Positions 35,495 to 47,998 of a DNA stretch of 64,000 nucleotides are shown piece after piece (position 1 is the first letter of the stretch; each line of letters opens with the position of its first letter). Source of the DNA: Monilinia fructicola (Eukaryota > Ascomycota > Leotiomycetes > Helotiales > Sclerotiniaceae); contig VICG01000002.1 in assembly GCA_008692225.1 (NCBI GenBank), positions 1,814,001 to 1,878,000 on the forward strand. Reading direction: 5' to 3'. A model generated the notes under the pieces. The model did not search any database. It was not told where the DNA came from and worked only from the letters and a program-made list of their open reading frames with translations. A program made the position numbers and the translations under genes.

Positions 35495-36793
35495 TTTATA
35501 CTTAGGTGTTTATTCGGTTTCCTTGGTAGTGTTACCAGTGTCGATGGTGATTCCCGAGTTCTGGACGGGGTGTTTTTGGGATTTGGGATTTGGGAATTTG
35601 GAGTAGGGTGTTTGGTTTCCGTGGTGGGTGGATGGTAGATGAGATCATTACGCGGAGCCTTAGATGCAGACGTGATGGCGATGTAGGTTTACGTCGGGGT
35701 GGGATTGTTAGATTTGCGTCATCTAGTTGGAGACGTAGAGAATTAGATACAATCAATCGCATCCAACGGGACACCCCCGCCGTACTTTGAAGGTTCGCAC
35801 GCAGTCTCGCCAAATAGCTACCGAGATGGTAAATACGTCCAAATAAGCATCTATGCCATCTATCCGAATCAAGGCAACTCGTCACAAGACTGAGATATAC
35901 TGCGTCGAAGCATGCTGCCTTGCTGTGCGTTACGTTACGTTGCGTTGCGTGCAGCTCGAGGGTGTGGTCTCTCTGTGTCTGGGATTTATGAATTACATGT
36001 GCAACGTATGGGTTGCAAAGCATACGTGGTACTTGAAGGAACCCAAGGTGCCGGGGCCCCAAAATCAGTCTACGAATAATTGCGGGCTTTGTGCGACTGC
36101 GCTTATTGAGTGTTTGGTGGGTGGGTGTGTTTGGGAGAAATCGATTGGCATGGATGATCCGTGGCGGATGAGGAATTTGTGTTTTTCTTTGTGTCGTTGT
36201 ATCGTTGTGTTGTGGTGTGGAGATGTAGATGTGTTGAGCGTGTGGGTGTGTGGTATTGGTGTGTAGTATTATGCGAAGCGAAGCGAGGGGCAAAGCTCGC
36301 TCTTTTCTCAAATGGGTGGTTGCAGATGCTTGATTTACTTGATGGCCGAAGATTGGACGGTATGAAGCTTAGGAATTGAGGGTTGGGGGTTTAAAGGGTC
36401 AGATAGGATTTGAAAGAGGCGCTAATGCAGGCGAGGACACACAATGGCACCTAGAGAGGATATGAAGTATCAGTGATGCAGAAACAGACTTTAGTGCTAA
36501 TCATCGGGAGTCTTGAAGTAAATAGTATCATATCGAATCAAATGATAGTGTTGGATATATTAGAGGAGAGAGGGATGAACTTGAGCCTGAAGAAGGCCAA
36601 ATGAAAGTCTGAAACTGCAGATTCATGTATTAGAGTGGCGCTGTATGAGGCGCCCAGGATGGTTTTGATGAGGTGAAGATATCTGCTATGTATAATGAGT
36701 GGAATGGATGATTTTGCCCGATATAAATTGTTGAGTCGACAGCTGTCACAGAAAGTGTGGCTGACGAAGTGTGATTTTCGTTGAAGAAACCTA

Positions 36794-36803
36794 TACCTAG
36801 GTA
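36794..36803. promoter_or_regulatory. TACCTAGGTA palindrome
   Basis: This is an exact copy of the 10-mer, in the long gene-free region and not close to a recognised start. Confidence 0.3.
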
Positions 36804-39800
36804 AGGCTCACTTGAATGTTGGACAATTGCAACCCAATGGAATAGCACAACGGAGATGATTATGCACAGTTTGGGTGAGTCCAGCCCTATACTGGGATGA
36901 AGGAAAGCTTCATCGGAGCTAGAGGATTATTGATTAACATAACCTAACTTTGAGAAGTCGAAGAAGAGTAATTATTAAAGAAGTTTGGCAAGAAATTGAG
37001 ATTACTTGAGAAAGAATGTGTTGTGAATAAACATGAAACAAACACATAAATAGAAACTACCACTCATATAATATCTTAGGTTCCGTGATGAAGGGGTGGG
37101 GTCAGTGCCGGGAGGTGGGAGAAACCGTTTGCTTGAGAGGTACATTTGGGGTCGATCTGGAGGTACCTGCCTGGTGGTAGCGGTAGCGGTAGTGGATGTG
37201 AAAGGAATGAATGTTTAAAAACTGCATATGAACATCCATTGTGCTATAATTTTGGACATTCGAGAGTTGTATCCCAAGAGCGTCGGACGAGTACCCGTTA
37301 ATCTGGCAAGTGAAAATAGATACTCCTCAATCCACGGCCACATTGAACAACTTACGTGATATCGAATGACTGTTTAGGATATTCTAGCCCTGGAAACATG
37401 ACTGCGGGGCAATGAGAGAAGATCAGACGAGAATAATCAGTGACATAACAAAGTAGACGAGGGCCCGAAAGGGAAAACATGGGGAAGTGAAAGCGAGACA
37501 AAAATAGATCGATAGTAAGAAGTTCAACCCATCCAAAGGCACGTAATCTATCTGCCCTTGAGCACTAAGTATGTATGACCTTCACAAATACCAAGAGGGA
37601 GAAACCAGGCAGCAAGCAAACTCACGAACAATCTCGGTCGAGATTTGGTGCTGCATGCATGTATGTACGCGGTCGTCAAATTGTCATAGACCAGACAATT
37701 AGACGACAGGCGGCTCCACAAAATCAAGGCTGTCGACGGATATACTAGTGATCCGTGTATGTTGACGCGCGGAAGACTCAGATATGCGCGAGATGCGGCC
37801 CATCTGGTTTCTATTTGCGAACATTTTCCGCCAGTTTCTGACTGCGAGTGCAGTCTTCCGAAGGGAGTAGGTGTCGAAATAGAATGCATGTCAGCATGTT
37901 AAATGTGTTAAACTTAAGATACATTGTACTACTATATGGCTGTGGAATGTTCCCCTGGTTTGTCTCTGATTTGTTCTGTGCACTGCCATTTTCTTCCCTT
38001 GTATTTGGAGGAGGATATCAGATACTCAGCCATTTTTGAATTGGGTTGGGGATTCTGGGTGTAGATGGATGTAAGATGGATGTAAGTAGCCGTCCAGTCA
38101 GTTGGGAAAATAGGCGCGCATGGTTGTGTGCGGTGGGGTCAGAAATCATGGGGGTTGTCATTGGAACTTGTTCGGCCATTTGGCGTGATCATGATGTGAG
38201 CATGGTTTGTGATAAATTTAGAATATCTTGCATTGAACATCGTTGTCCGGATGGCTTGAATACGCATTTCCCCAATTTGTACAACGAGCCACTTGCCGGA
38301 TTTATGATCTCCCGGTGTAATAATGATGGTGATAAAGAAGAGTGAAACGAAACGAAACATTCAAGGGTAGGAGAGGAAAGGAAAAGATCCAATGAAAAAA
38401 TTAAAGAATGTGTTGATATGTGAAAAGAAATGTTTTAAGGATTTTCTTCTTCAAGTGCCTTGACGCTCCTTGACTTTCTGAAAATTACAAGTATATCATG
38501 CATGTTATGACTTTCTTCTACCTCATCTAAAGTCTATATTGATGTGGTCCATTGATCCTGTACAATGATCGCCATGAGGTCTGTAGCTGCTATATGAAAT
38601 GATTATTCCTATACGGATTTGATATAAGGTCATCACTTGGTCGCTCTGGGTCGTCCACGTTTGGAGTTGTTGGTATTATGAAAACCTTTCTTTCTGGGGA
38701 CAGTCAACGTGACATTATGTGAACATGATGGGATTTCTGAAGGAATTGATATTTGTTGGCCAAAACTCTACAAGGTAAGACGAAAGTTAAAATCACGACG
38801 GAAGGTGGAGGGGGGGCGGACGTAGGATCTGCAAAGTTACAAGATTTGTCTCCGATCCCGATCAAGATTAATATATTCCTACAGGAGGTTGAGTTTGGTC
38901 ATTGCGTTCGTGGCCTTTCGATTAAATCCAAGATATCTGACAGGTGGGTATGGGCCAATTTGATGCCATCTTTCCGGATCCTCTATTTCTTGAAGTTTTT
39001 AGTTTGCGTTGATGACGATATCTGTCTCCATAAGCATTGCTAGTTCCAGTGAAGGAGAGAATAGTACCTTGCAGATTTCATCTCTGACTGGTGAACGCAT
39101 GTAAGATTTCTGTCATCCTTCGGCAAATGTCACCTGGAGGCTCCATATGAGATTAATCTAAGAGAATGGTTTTGGTGGTATACGATGATGACTTGGAACC
39201 GAACATGAGGTCCCATCGAGTCTGGCCGAGTGTTGGCAAATAGTAAACTGATGGAAGAAGTTGCAAGTTCGAATCATCTGCATCTAATATTTGACTCTTC
39301 ATACGTATGAGAAGAAGTGGGTGAACCAGGGTTATCCGTAGAAAACCATGGCTTCATAAGAAAGGAAGACTATGTCAAACTGGATCAGTCATTCATCAGT
39401 TGAGGGAGGCATCGTCCTTCGAATACAATAGAACAAAAATTCAGACTAGACCCCTTAATGGAAGTTTGAAGCCTACTTCGGATAAGTAACCTGGAGCGGT
39501 GGAGCGATTGAGAAGCCATGATTGAAAATTGACCTACTAGGTATTCTACTCACGCCGCTTCTTTACCGAAAAATGTTGCAAACGTTGCGTGCATCAGGGA
39601 TGTAAACAAAAAGGATCAAATAGAATATTACGAACGTGCGACTGACATGATATGCAAGCAAGTAACAAGCAAGGCAAGCTAAGCTGTAGTACCTGCGCGC
39701 CCGAGATGGAGACAAGAATAGAAATCATCCAAATAGGGTACTCCGCACAATTATGTATGGATGCACAGAACAAGTAAGTGCCAGGTGTATACAGAGTACT

Positions 39801-40444
39801 GTAGTTGAGATACCCACAATTTCAGATGTTGAATTTTATGGGTAGTGAGGCACTGTGAGGGAAAGGGACTTGTGGATTGTGGATTGTGGATTGTCATGAA
39901 CGGGAAAAGGTCAAATAGGAGCAACCAAATATGCAACCAGATCTCCACAAGGCACGTCAAATATCAATCAATTGATGCAACACCCGACCGTGATGCATCT
40001 CATCACCAGTAGCTGCACGCATCTGCGTATGGTATCCAACTTGCCCAATTGGTTTCTTCTACCCTGGTTATCATTTGGTGAGAGAAAAAGCCAGTAATAT
40101 TCCCTCAAAAAAGGTAATTTGCCCTGATTCTTTGTGAGATTAAATGAACTGCATTAGGATCTATTTATGGGCATTTCCCTCAAGACTTGAGGTAGTACCA
40201 TCCCCTCACCCCTTGGCAACATTACATTAGAAAGCTGATTGATCTTATATTTCCAGTGTTGTCAGCATTTGAATCCTTGAAGAGAAGATCAAGGATTATA
40301 ACAGGTCGTTTCCTACGTTTAGGGCTTGTTGAACCAGTCGGAATTTAGATCTGGTGGATGCTGTGCTTGCTCGGCCACTCATGACTAGGCTTGAATTTTG
40401 GGGCATCGTATTTTCACACATGCTTGAGGGCGCTTAGGATGGAC

Positions 40445-40505
40445 TCGATGGAGAGTTGTGAGATGTATGAGATGTATGAAATGTATGAGATGTGTGAGAT
40501 GTTTG
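40445..40505. repeat. (GAGATGTAT)n imperfect array
   Basis: About six imperfect copies of GAGATGTAT or GAAATGTAT occur in tandem, with drift to GAGATGTGT at the 3' end. Confidence 0.75.
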
Positions 40506-40985
40506 GAAAAGCGACCTAGAGCTTCCTGGTAATTTTTCTACCGCACGATTCATATTGACAGGGTAAATGGAGGCTCAGCCTGACAACTTGCTGTACTTTA
40601 AAAGGGCTAGCGACTGAGAACATAAGTGAGTACCTGCAGTAGGTACAGTAGGTAGGTATCCTGAAAGGTTGTTGGTTTCACACGAAAGCAAAAGCATAGG
40701 CATCTCAGTTCTAAGTTGAATGAGGCTTATAATATCTAAGGTCATCAGTAAGTATACTGCAACATGGATGGATGGATTTGTTTTCAAGTATATTGGGAGG
40801 TAGTAAGTAATAAATGGTATAAGTTTCAAGGATAGAAGACAGAAATGGAATTAATTCATATATATTCCAATACTCAGGAAGAAAATACATTTTTAATGTA
40901 CCCTTTTGGTTTTAGCATGCTCTTGTCTTTGTGTACGGAGCAGTTGTGTTTTATACAGCTAACTGGGTATCTCGGATCTTATGCG

Positions 40986-41025
40986 AAGGGATGAAGGGAT
41001 GAAGGGGTGAAGGGGTGAAGGAGTA
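40986..41025. repeat. (AAGGGATG)n array
   Basis: Five imperfect 8-bp units (AAGGGATG then AAGGGGTG) occur in tandem. Confidence 0.8.
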
Positions 41026-42304
41026 TTGAATGATTAATAATTTCACAGTAACCTTAAAGGCTTCAATCATGAAGATTTCTAATGGATGGAAGACCGGTAT
41101 TTAAAGTATTACTTGGAATAAGTAACCACACAAATACTGTACTGTAGGAACATGTTATCAATGACCTCAAAGTTAAGAAACTTCAACCCCTCATCAGCAA
41201 GGTATACACGTGTTGAGCATTAATAGCAAAACCTAATTAATGGTACTCGTGCAGTATTGCTACTATATTGTATGACAATTGTGTCACTATCTACCTAAGT
41301 AGCTACTAATAATTTATGAGTACCGGTAGGTTTGTAGGTAATCAGATATCTAAAGTTTGAAGCAATAAATTAAAAGCATCTTTTGTCAAAAGGATAATTT
41401 GTGCCCACTTAACCTTACACTCTTAATACACTCATTGATATATACATACGTACATACATGTACATACGTGCATTCAGTACTCTGTATACATACATATATA
41501 CCATACACCCATACACCCATACACTTATCCATCCATACATCTATCCATACATCTAATACATTCATACTTTACTTACCTCTTTTCAATGAATAATGCATCA
41601 AGAAAGATATTCATTCACACAAGATCCATTTGTCCAAAATGGGCTGATACCGTATAAGTCATTAGCTAATTCTAACACGCTCTGCAACTAGAAAGAATAT
41701 TGTACCTATATACTCTGCAGATACTACCTAACCTAGGTACCTATTCGAGTACTATACAATAATGATCATTCAAAGTATCTACAGTATCTACAGTATCCGA
41801 TCTATTCGAGTATAATTACAGAAAAACCATTAGATCTACAGTACAACACGTACTACTCGCGGAATTTTCTCAACTCTATCTCTATCTAATCGCCGTTTTC
41901 TTTCATGAAGACTAATTGATCAACAGAAAGGGGTTTCTTTAATTTTAGGGACCCCAATGACTAGAACTAAAGTACGGGTAGATAGAGTAGAGATTAGGTA
42001 GTCTAGAGAGCAGAGCCCGAGTAGAATAGTGCTCTCCTTTCCGTGTAGCAGAATAGAATAGCGTAAAGTAGAGTAGAGTAGAGCTCCGTCTAATAAAATG
42101 GGATAGCTTAGAATACCTATTAAGTAGGTAAAATATTCTAAATTCTACGAGTAGACAAGTAAAATTACAATGATATTACATACCACCTGCAGTAAGGTTA
42201 CTCGTATAATATCCGAATCCAAATTCAACTTATGCCTTACTTATAACCTTACCAACAAAAATAAAGGCAAATAGATTCAAACCCTTTCTTCCTTTCCCTT
42301 TCAA

Positions 42305-42350
42305 ATACCAACCAATACCAACGAATACCAACCAATACCAACCAATACCA
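42305..42350. repeat. (CCAATACCAA)n array
   Basis: About four to five copies of an ACCAATACCA-like unit lie in the probable leader or promoter of the MADS-box gene. Confidence 0.75.
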
Positions 42351-42529
42351 CCATCACCACCTCCTTCACTTCCCCCCTTGTCTACTCCCACTTCAAAAAG
42401 AGGGAATTCTTCTATCCTTCCTGTTTGAGTTTAGATTAAAATTTCATTAGAAAGAAAGAAAGAAATCAAAACCCAAAAACCCAAAAAGTGATCCCCCCCC
42501 GTTAACCCGTTCTCAAATCTACCACACCA

Positions 42530-42570
42530 TAATAATAACAATAATAATAATAATAACAATAATAATAAAA
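42530..42570. repeat. (AAT)n microsatellite
   Basis: An interrupted AAT/AAC trinucleotide run of about 40 bp is followed at 42590-42632 by a (CCCTT)n pyrimidine tract. Confidence 0.85.
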
Positions 42571-42652
42571 AAACCACACACAAGATTTCCCTTTCCCCTT
42601 CTCCTTCCCCTTCCCCTTCCCTTCCCTTCCCTCCGTCACGATCCAAAAATAG

Positions 42653-42662
42653 CTATAATTAG
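42653..42662. promoter_or_regulatory. MEF2/Rlm1-type site CTATAATTAG
   Basis: The site matches the consensus CTA(A/T)4TAG exactly, 877 bp upstream of the MADS-box start. The consensus is that of yeast Rlm1 and animal MEF2. Autoregulation is inference. One such match per about 65 kb is expected by chance. Confidence 0.35.
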
Positions 42663-43539
42663 CATCCCATCATCCCATCGCGATATACTTTATCAGTTCC
42701 TATCAGTTAGTTGTAACATCAACTTCAACGAGGAAGGAATCTCGACATAGATTGTACCTTTATAAATTCATTTTTTGATAGCTTATATCATTGATACAAC
42801 TTCTCCCCCTTTCCCTTTCCCCGTTCCCTTTCCCTCTCCCCTCTCTACCTCAGACTCAGAATACACCTCTCACCTCTGCCAAATCTTCTATTACAAAAGG
42901 TGCTTTCTTTCTTCTCAGCTTGTATCACTATTCGATTATTTATTTGACCATTTGAGTACGGCTTGTTTCGACTTGACCTCGCGCTTTTTCCATTTTGTCT
43001 GGAGTACAAGTAAAGTAAAGAAAGAAAGATATCAAGATACAACAATCAGCTTTTTTTCCTCACCCAATCTCAACATCATATATCACCACGAAACAAACCT
43101 CAATCACAACTTTATTGGCGAACCCCTTCATCAGGTCGTTTATTTCCAGCACTCCTTTGGCTAGCTATCTATCTACCTACCTACTTACTTAAGGTTTTAT
43201 ATAACGCCTTCTACCCATCAAAATCAAAGTTCATCTAAACTATCATCCCACGTCAGACATTTTACTCCGCCGATATTCGAACACTCGATTACTGCACTCC
43301 GTACTTGCTCTGTATCTCTCTCTCATATCACCGCCATTGTATTATAAATTTCATACTACGCTTTCATACTAAGCTTTCATTCCTTTGTCAAGAGGTTTAT
43401 TCATTGATGACCACGATTCTACGCGACTTCTACATCCAACGAGTCCGATCATCAATAATTCATTGTAATTACACGTCTGAAACTGGACCAATTCACCCAA
43501 CCAGAATTTAAACCACAGGAACGGCGCGCCGCTGCCGCA

Positions 43540-45618
43540 ATGGGGAGAAGAAAGATTGAGATCAAGGCCATCAAGGATGACAGAAACCGTTCAGTGTATG
43601 TTCTCTTTGTGCGAACGTAATCTGCGGCGCAAAATGCTAATCTCATCTTTCCAGTACCTTTTTGAAGCGCAAAGGAGGATTGTTCAAGAAGGCGCATGAG
43701 CTTTCCGTCCTATGTTCCGTCGATGTCGCGGTTATAATATTTGGCAGCAATAAGAAATTATATGAATATTCTAGTAGTGATATTGGAGAGATTATGACAA
43801 GATATCAATACGTACGTGTTTTACCGCGTTCGGCGCAAGGATACAAACTGACATCAAGTATAGTATGGAGGCGCCAATGAACACAAAGGACCTTCTGATT
43901 ACTCGGGCAAAGGAAAGGGGATGGACGATGATGACGATGATGATGATGGATCTCCTCCTTCTCATCACGGATCAGTTGAACCACCACAAATGATGCCTCC
44001 TCAATTCCAACACTCGCCGTATCAGCACATCCGCCATCATACTCCATCTGCCTCTCCTCCGATTCCCAATGGTGTCTTTCAACATCTTCCACAGCAGCGC
44101 CAGCATACACCACAACCTGTAATGGGATCCCGGCCATCATCTAGAAATGCACCACGAAGACAAAGCTCCCTTGTACCGCAGCATCCCCATGGACCTCCTA
44201 ACGGCCAATTTGCTTATGCGCCAAATCCACCCCCTTACAATCCTCAAATGACACCTGGTCTGCCACCACATCCACACGCTCTTCCGCAACATATACAAGG
44301 TCCGCCTCAAGGAATGCCTCATCCACATCAAAGTCCTGGACCACAATATGCACATTTTGCGCCCCCGCAGAATCCACAGCATCACCCTCAACACCCTCAC
44401 CACCCTCAACCACATTTGCAGCAGCATCCTCAACATCCTCAGCAGCATCCCCAACAGCATCCCCAACAGCAACACCCGCAACAGCACCCGCCGCTCCCAC
44501 ATCAAATTTCTCAACAGCACCCTCATCCTCAACAAGTGCAGCAGCTATATGTGGAAGAACAAAGAAGATCTTCAGTACCACCGCCATTTCAACCACAAGA
44601 AAGACCTGCATCCTCGCGCGCAACGGCTTCTCCCCCGCAACCGCAACCACAACCACAGCAACAGCAAATGCCGCAACCTCCACCACCTCAGCCGCAGCAG
44701 CCTCAACCTTCGCCAGAACAGCAGCAAGCTCAACCACCACAGCAAATGCTAGAGCCAGTTAAGCGCTTGTCGGTAAAATCCAGAAGTATTTTCACGCCAA
44801 TTGACGAGAGCCGATCGATTCTATCACAGCATTGGGCAAGCTCAACCTCCAATACTGATGCTGTAAAAGAAGAACCCGATGATCGCTCTCAATCTGTGGA
44901 TGTTCCAGTGAATCGTATCAAGCCCCCTTCACCACCTCAAAGATCTCAAACGCATAACAAGAATCGCAACATATCCCTATCATCCTTACCAGACGGATTC
45001 ACGCCACCATCTCGTACAAATAGCGCACAATTGAGTGCAGGCGGTGGCAAGAGACCTGTGCTAAAGGTACAGATTCCGGAAGAGGCGTCGGATAACGGCG
45101 GATCTGCCACTGCGGAAGATCTCTCATCTCCACGATCTGCGAGTGCGGCTAACCCCCAGGCACGTCGTAATGGCGGTGATCATGGCGGAATGGTACTTCC
45201 GCCACCTTCGCCTTCCGCTTCGGCTCTATTGTCAGCCGGTGCATCGGGGCCGCCCAATCCTTTCGCACGACCACATCCCGTTACACAACCTTCTCAAGGA
45301 TCCAATGCCAGTGGAAATAATAACAACTCGAACAACAACATAATAGAGACGGTGACACCAGTCTCGGCTCTTCCGTCGCGTTTCATGACGAACGAATTTC
45401 TACCAAGCCCTTCATCATTTTATCCAGAATGGAATTATGGTAGAGGGGGTGATTCGAATACATTACCTAGTCCTCTGAACTTCGCAACTCCTGTTGTGGG
45501 CACAGGCCCCAGTTTTCTGAGAGATGATAATGGGGAAAGGGGCGGTAAAAGAAAGACACCTGAGCAAGATGAAAATCGAGATGCTGGAGATCAAAAAAGA
45601 GTGAAGCATGATGGATAA
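43540..45618 (+). CDS. MEF2-type MADS-box transcription factor, Rlm1-like
   Basis: The protein has 655 aa in three exons, 43540-43595, 43655-43811 and 43864-45618. Rlm1-type factors act downstream of the Slt2-type MAP kinase of the cell-wall-integrity pathway. The MADS domain occupies residues 1-57 ([19 protein letters not shown], then [20 protein letters not shown], then [18 protein letters not shown]). The MEF2-type extension runs through [11 protein letters not shown] and, after intron 2, [12 protein letters not shown], which separates it from SRF/Mcm1-type proteins. The remainder is low-complexity: an Asp run, then a His/Pro/Gln-rich stretch at about 150-290, then Ser/Pro-rich sequence with several SP/TP sites suited to MAP-kinase phosphorylation. 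Both introns (59 and 52 bp) have GTATGT or GTACGT donors. The start follows GCCGCAATGG, a good context. The 5' leader is probably long. Confidence 0.92.
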
Positions 45619-46872
45619 GTTGCGCCTCACGTTTCTCGAAATCAAGCCGAGGGACTTGAGCATGAATTGTTATGGATATGAAATTCACGAACATGAGCAT
45701 TTGGTTGTGGAAAAGATGTTCTTTGTGGGTGGAACAGAACTCAATTTACATTTGTTGGAGATTTTCTATTGCATTTACATTTGGCAAGGCGTTTAACTTT
45801 TGATTCTCTGAAGATGGATTGGAGGTACTTTTTTTATGTTTCTTATTACTTTGACTCTTGCTTATTCCCCCATTTGAAGATTTTATTGTTCTATATTCAC
45901 ACTTCATTCTTTCTTCCATGCAATCTCCGTCCTTTTTCCCCCCTGTCTGAGGAGCTGGGAGGCTGAAGAAATTATCACTTGTGAAGACAATGTGAAATTT
46001 GAGTTTTGACTTTGATAATTTGAGGTGGGATTGGATGGCGGATTTGCATTCTACTCCTTTGTAAATACCCTTGGGATTTCTGGAGGGGGCGTTATTTGTG
46101 TGGTGCCTTTTTTCTTTTGTCATTTTGATTCCATTCGAGGTGAGATGCGTGCTTGGAGGATGAGAGAGAGTACGGAGTAGTGGGATGTATACGGCGGTTG
46201 ATATATGAGGAAGGCGGTGGGACATTCAGTGTATGTGGTGTGAGTAGATAAGTAAGATAATTGAGAATATGGTGTAGGGAAGTGGAATAAAAAGTTTGTT
46301 GATCAATGAGAAGCCAATGAAATGCCTTGCTGTGCTTTTACTCTTATCGCCATCTTCTTATTGGGCCTGGTGAGTGAAGGGGGTTGTTATTTGTTAGAGT
46401 TCATTATGGGTACGGTACTAGAAATTGTATAATTTTCCATTAGTGATGGAAACCCTGAGCAGTATCAATACTAGTACTATTTCTTGCTCTCGTGGGACAT
46501 TTGCTGAGATGATCCAAACATCACACCACACGAGTCTGCTCGTTTGCAAGTTCAAACTCGGAGCGTTCATAGAGATGGCATCTATCGTCTTGGCCCTGGA
46601 AAGCGAGGTGATATTCATACCAATCAACTGAGAACTATCTCAAGAGGAAGGTAGAGATCGAGGATCTAGAATCTCAAATCTCAAATCCATTGAATGTACC
46701 CTGTTCTTTTACAGTAGTCGTCTCTTGGTGATCAATGGCGTGGGGTGTTGAAGGATAGGTGCTGGGATTAAATCAACTGGGGACATAATGACGGGAAGTA
46801 AACTTATGACTTCGTGATTTCAAAGCCATCCAGGCCTTATATAAAAGTCACCACCAGTCCAAACCATCCATC
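45619..46872. other. Intergenic, 1.25 kb
   Basis: This is the 3' side of the MADS-box gene followed by sequence with no recognisable gene. Frames on - at 45746-46225 are unconvincing. The SDR relic starts just beyond, on -. Confidence 0.5.
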
Positions 46873-47538
46873 TCAAACTTCGCACGGCAAGTCCTCACTC
46901 CCAGCACACAAACCCTGGAACGCAGCGAGCGAATTCGTAGACCCGAGATTCACCTACATCCCCATCCCAACGAATATTCCTCATAACGCCCTTGAAATTC
47001 CCGCCTTCCTTGCTTTAGCATCGCGGTGCAGATTGTCCGCTCACAGAATAGCGTTCCTCGCACATTGACGGCGGATTCAGAGAGTAGTGTCGAGCCAAGA
47101 TCAATCAGGATCGATGATGTCCCGATCTTGAGATCGGATGCATGGGCTAGCTTCTATTCGTGCCATTAGATGTGAAGGCTGGGACTGGCTCCTACACATG
47201 CTAGCACTGCGCACGAAATCATCCGCTCTCCCGAATTCGAGAATGGCGGCGTCGATCGTGGCTTGCTTGCACGCTTTCCTCGGAACTCGCGTCGACGTGG
47301 ATGGCGAGGGTGCGGCCCAGCGGGCTTGATGCGTACTTTTTGCTCTCGGCGGCGGCTTCTTGGGCTCCTTGGAAGTTGGTGTCTGCGGAGAGGATGCTGG
47401 TGGCTCCGGGCTCGGCGAGGGAGAAGGCAGTGTTCTTTTCGATGCCACTACCGGCCTGGGGGGTGTTAGTGGGTGCGCGGGGGGAGGGGGACGTACTCCG
47501 GAGACGAGGGCGAAGCCTTCTGTGGTTTTGGATGCCAT
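46873..47538 (-). pseudogene. Short-chain dehydrogenase relic
   Basis: On - a start ATG at 47538 opens MASKTTEGFALVSG, followed by a 41-bp intron (47496-47456, with CACTAAC) and AGSGIEKNTAFSLAEPGATS, a recognisable SDR nucleotide-binding segment. It continues to VDASSEESVQ. The reading then shifts frame at a tandem CTTG duplication (47262-47269 on +) and goes on as TIDAAILEFGRADDFVRSAS. Further on, VNVRGTLFCERTICTAMLKQ (about 47078-47015) and GSTNSLAAFQGLC (about 46940-46900) match later SDR segments, separated by stops and shifts. The YxxxK active-site region is not found, so the 3' part is lost or beyond recognition. It cannot encode an enzyme. Confidence 0.7.
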
Positions 47539-47998
47539 GGTTGGAGGTATGGTTTGAGGGCTTTGGAGGGAGATGACAATTGACGCTGATGATGATGCAG
47601 AATTAAAGAAGAGGAAGAAGCAAGGAATGAAGGAGTCTGAAAGTGGTTGGGGGGCTTTCTATTCATATTTTTGGAATTTGTCAAACTTATAGCTTTTTGC
47701 AAAGCGAATCATGCCCTTCTTCGTATGGGATGAATACCATAGCGGATTTGGGTCAACATGGTGATGATTATTAGAGGAGATGGCACTGTGCTTGGACCGG
47801 TTGTATTTTTATAGTATACACTTTGGATTACGGAATCATTTCATGAATACTTATCAATAGATTGGAGGCGCTTTAGCGGAGAGCAGTGCAATCTGGACAT
47901 GGGTAGATAGAAAGACTTTTTCATATACCCTCCCTTCTTCCCATCGTCTAATTTGCTACATTCTTTCGATCAACGATGTACCGATAAATAAATCCCAG

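Larger units (their letters stand above)
33819..43539. other. Gene-free 9.7 kb upstream of the MADS-box gene
   Basis: I could read no conserved protein on either strand. The region holds microsatellites (35390-35494, 40445-40505, 40986-41025, 42530-42570), G/T-biased patches (around 36100-36260) and A/T-rich stretches. From about 42240 onward it is pyrimidine-rich with CCAATACCAA and CCCTT runs, as expected of a long 5' leader or proximal promoter of the MADS-box gene. Long regulatory regions are common ahead of fungal regulators. A non-coding RNA cannot be excluded. Confidence 0.45.

Noticed and set aside
35532..36311. 259-codon frame on -
   Set aside because: His/Thr/Pro/Arg-biased composition mirrors G/T-rich DNA on the other strand. 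There is no domain, and it overlaps microsatellite flank.
44137..44740. Long frames on - opposite the MADS-box gene
   Set aside because: They are reverse readings of CAN/CCN-rich repeats that encode the His/Pro/Gln stretch on +.
45746..46225. 159-codon frame on -
   Set aside because: It lies over the probable 3' untranslated region of the MADS-box gene, with low-complexity, non-family sequence.
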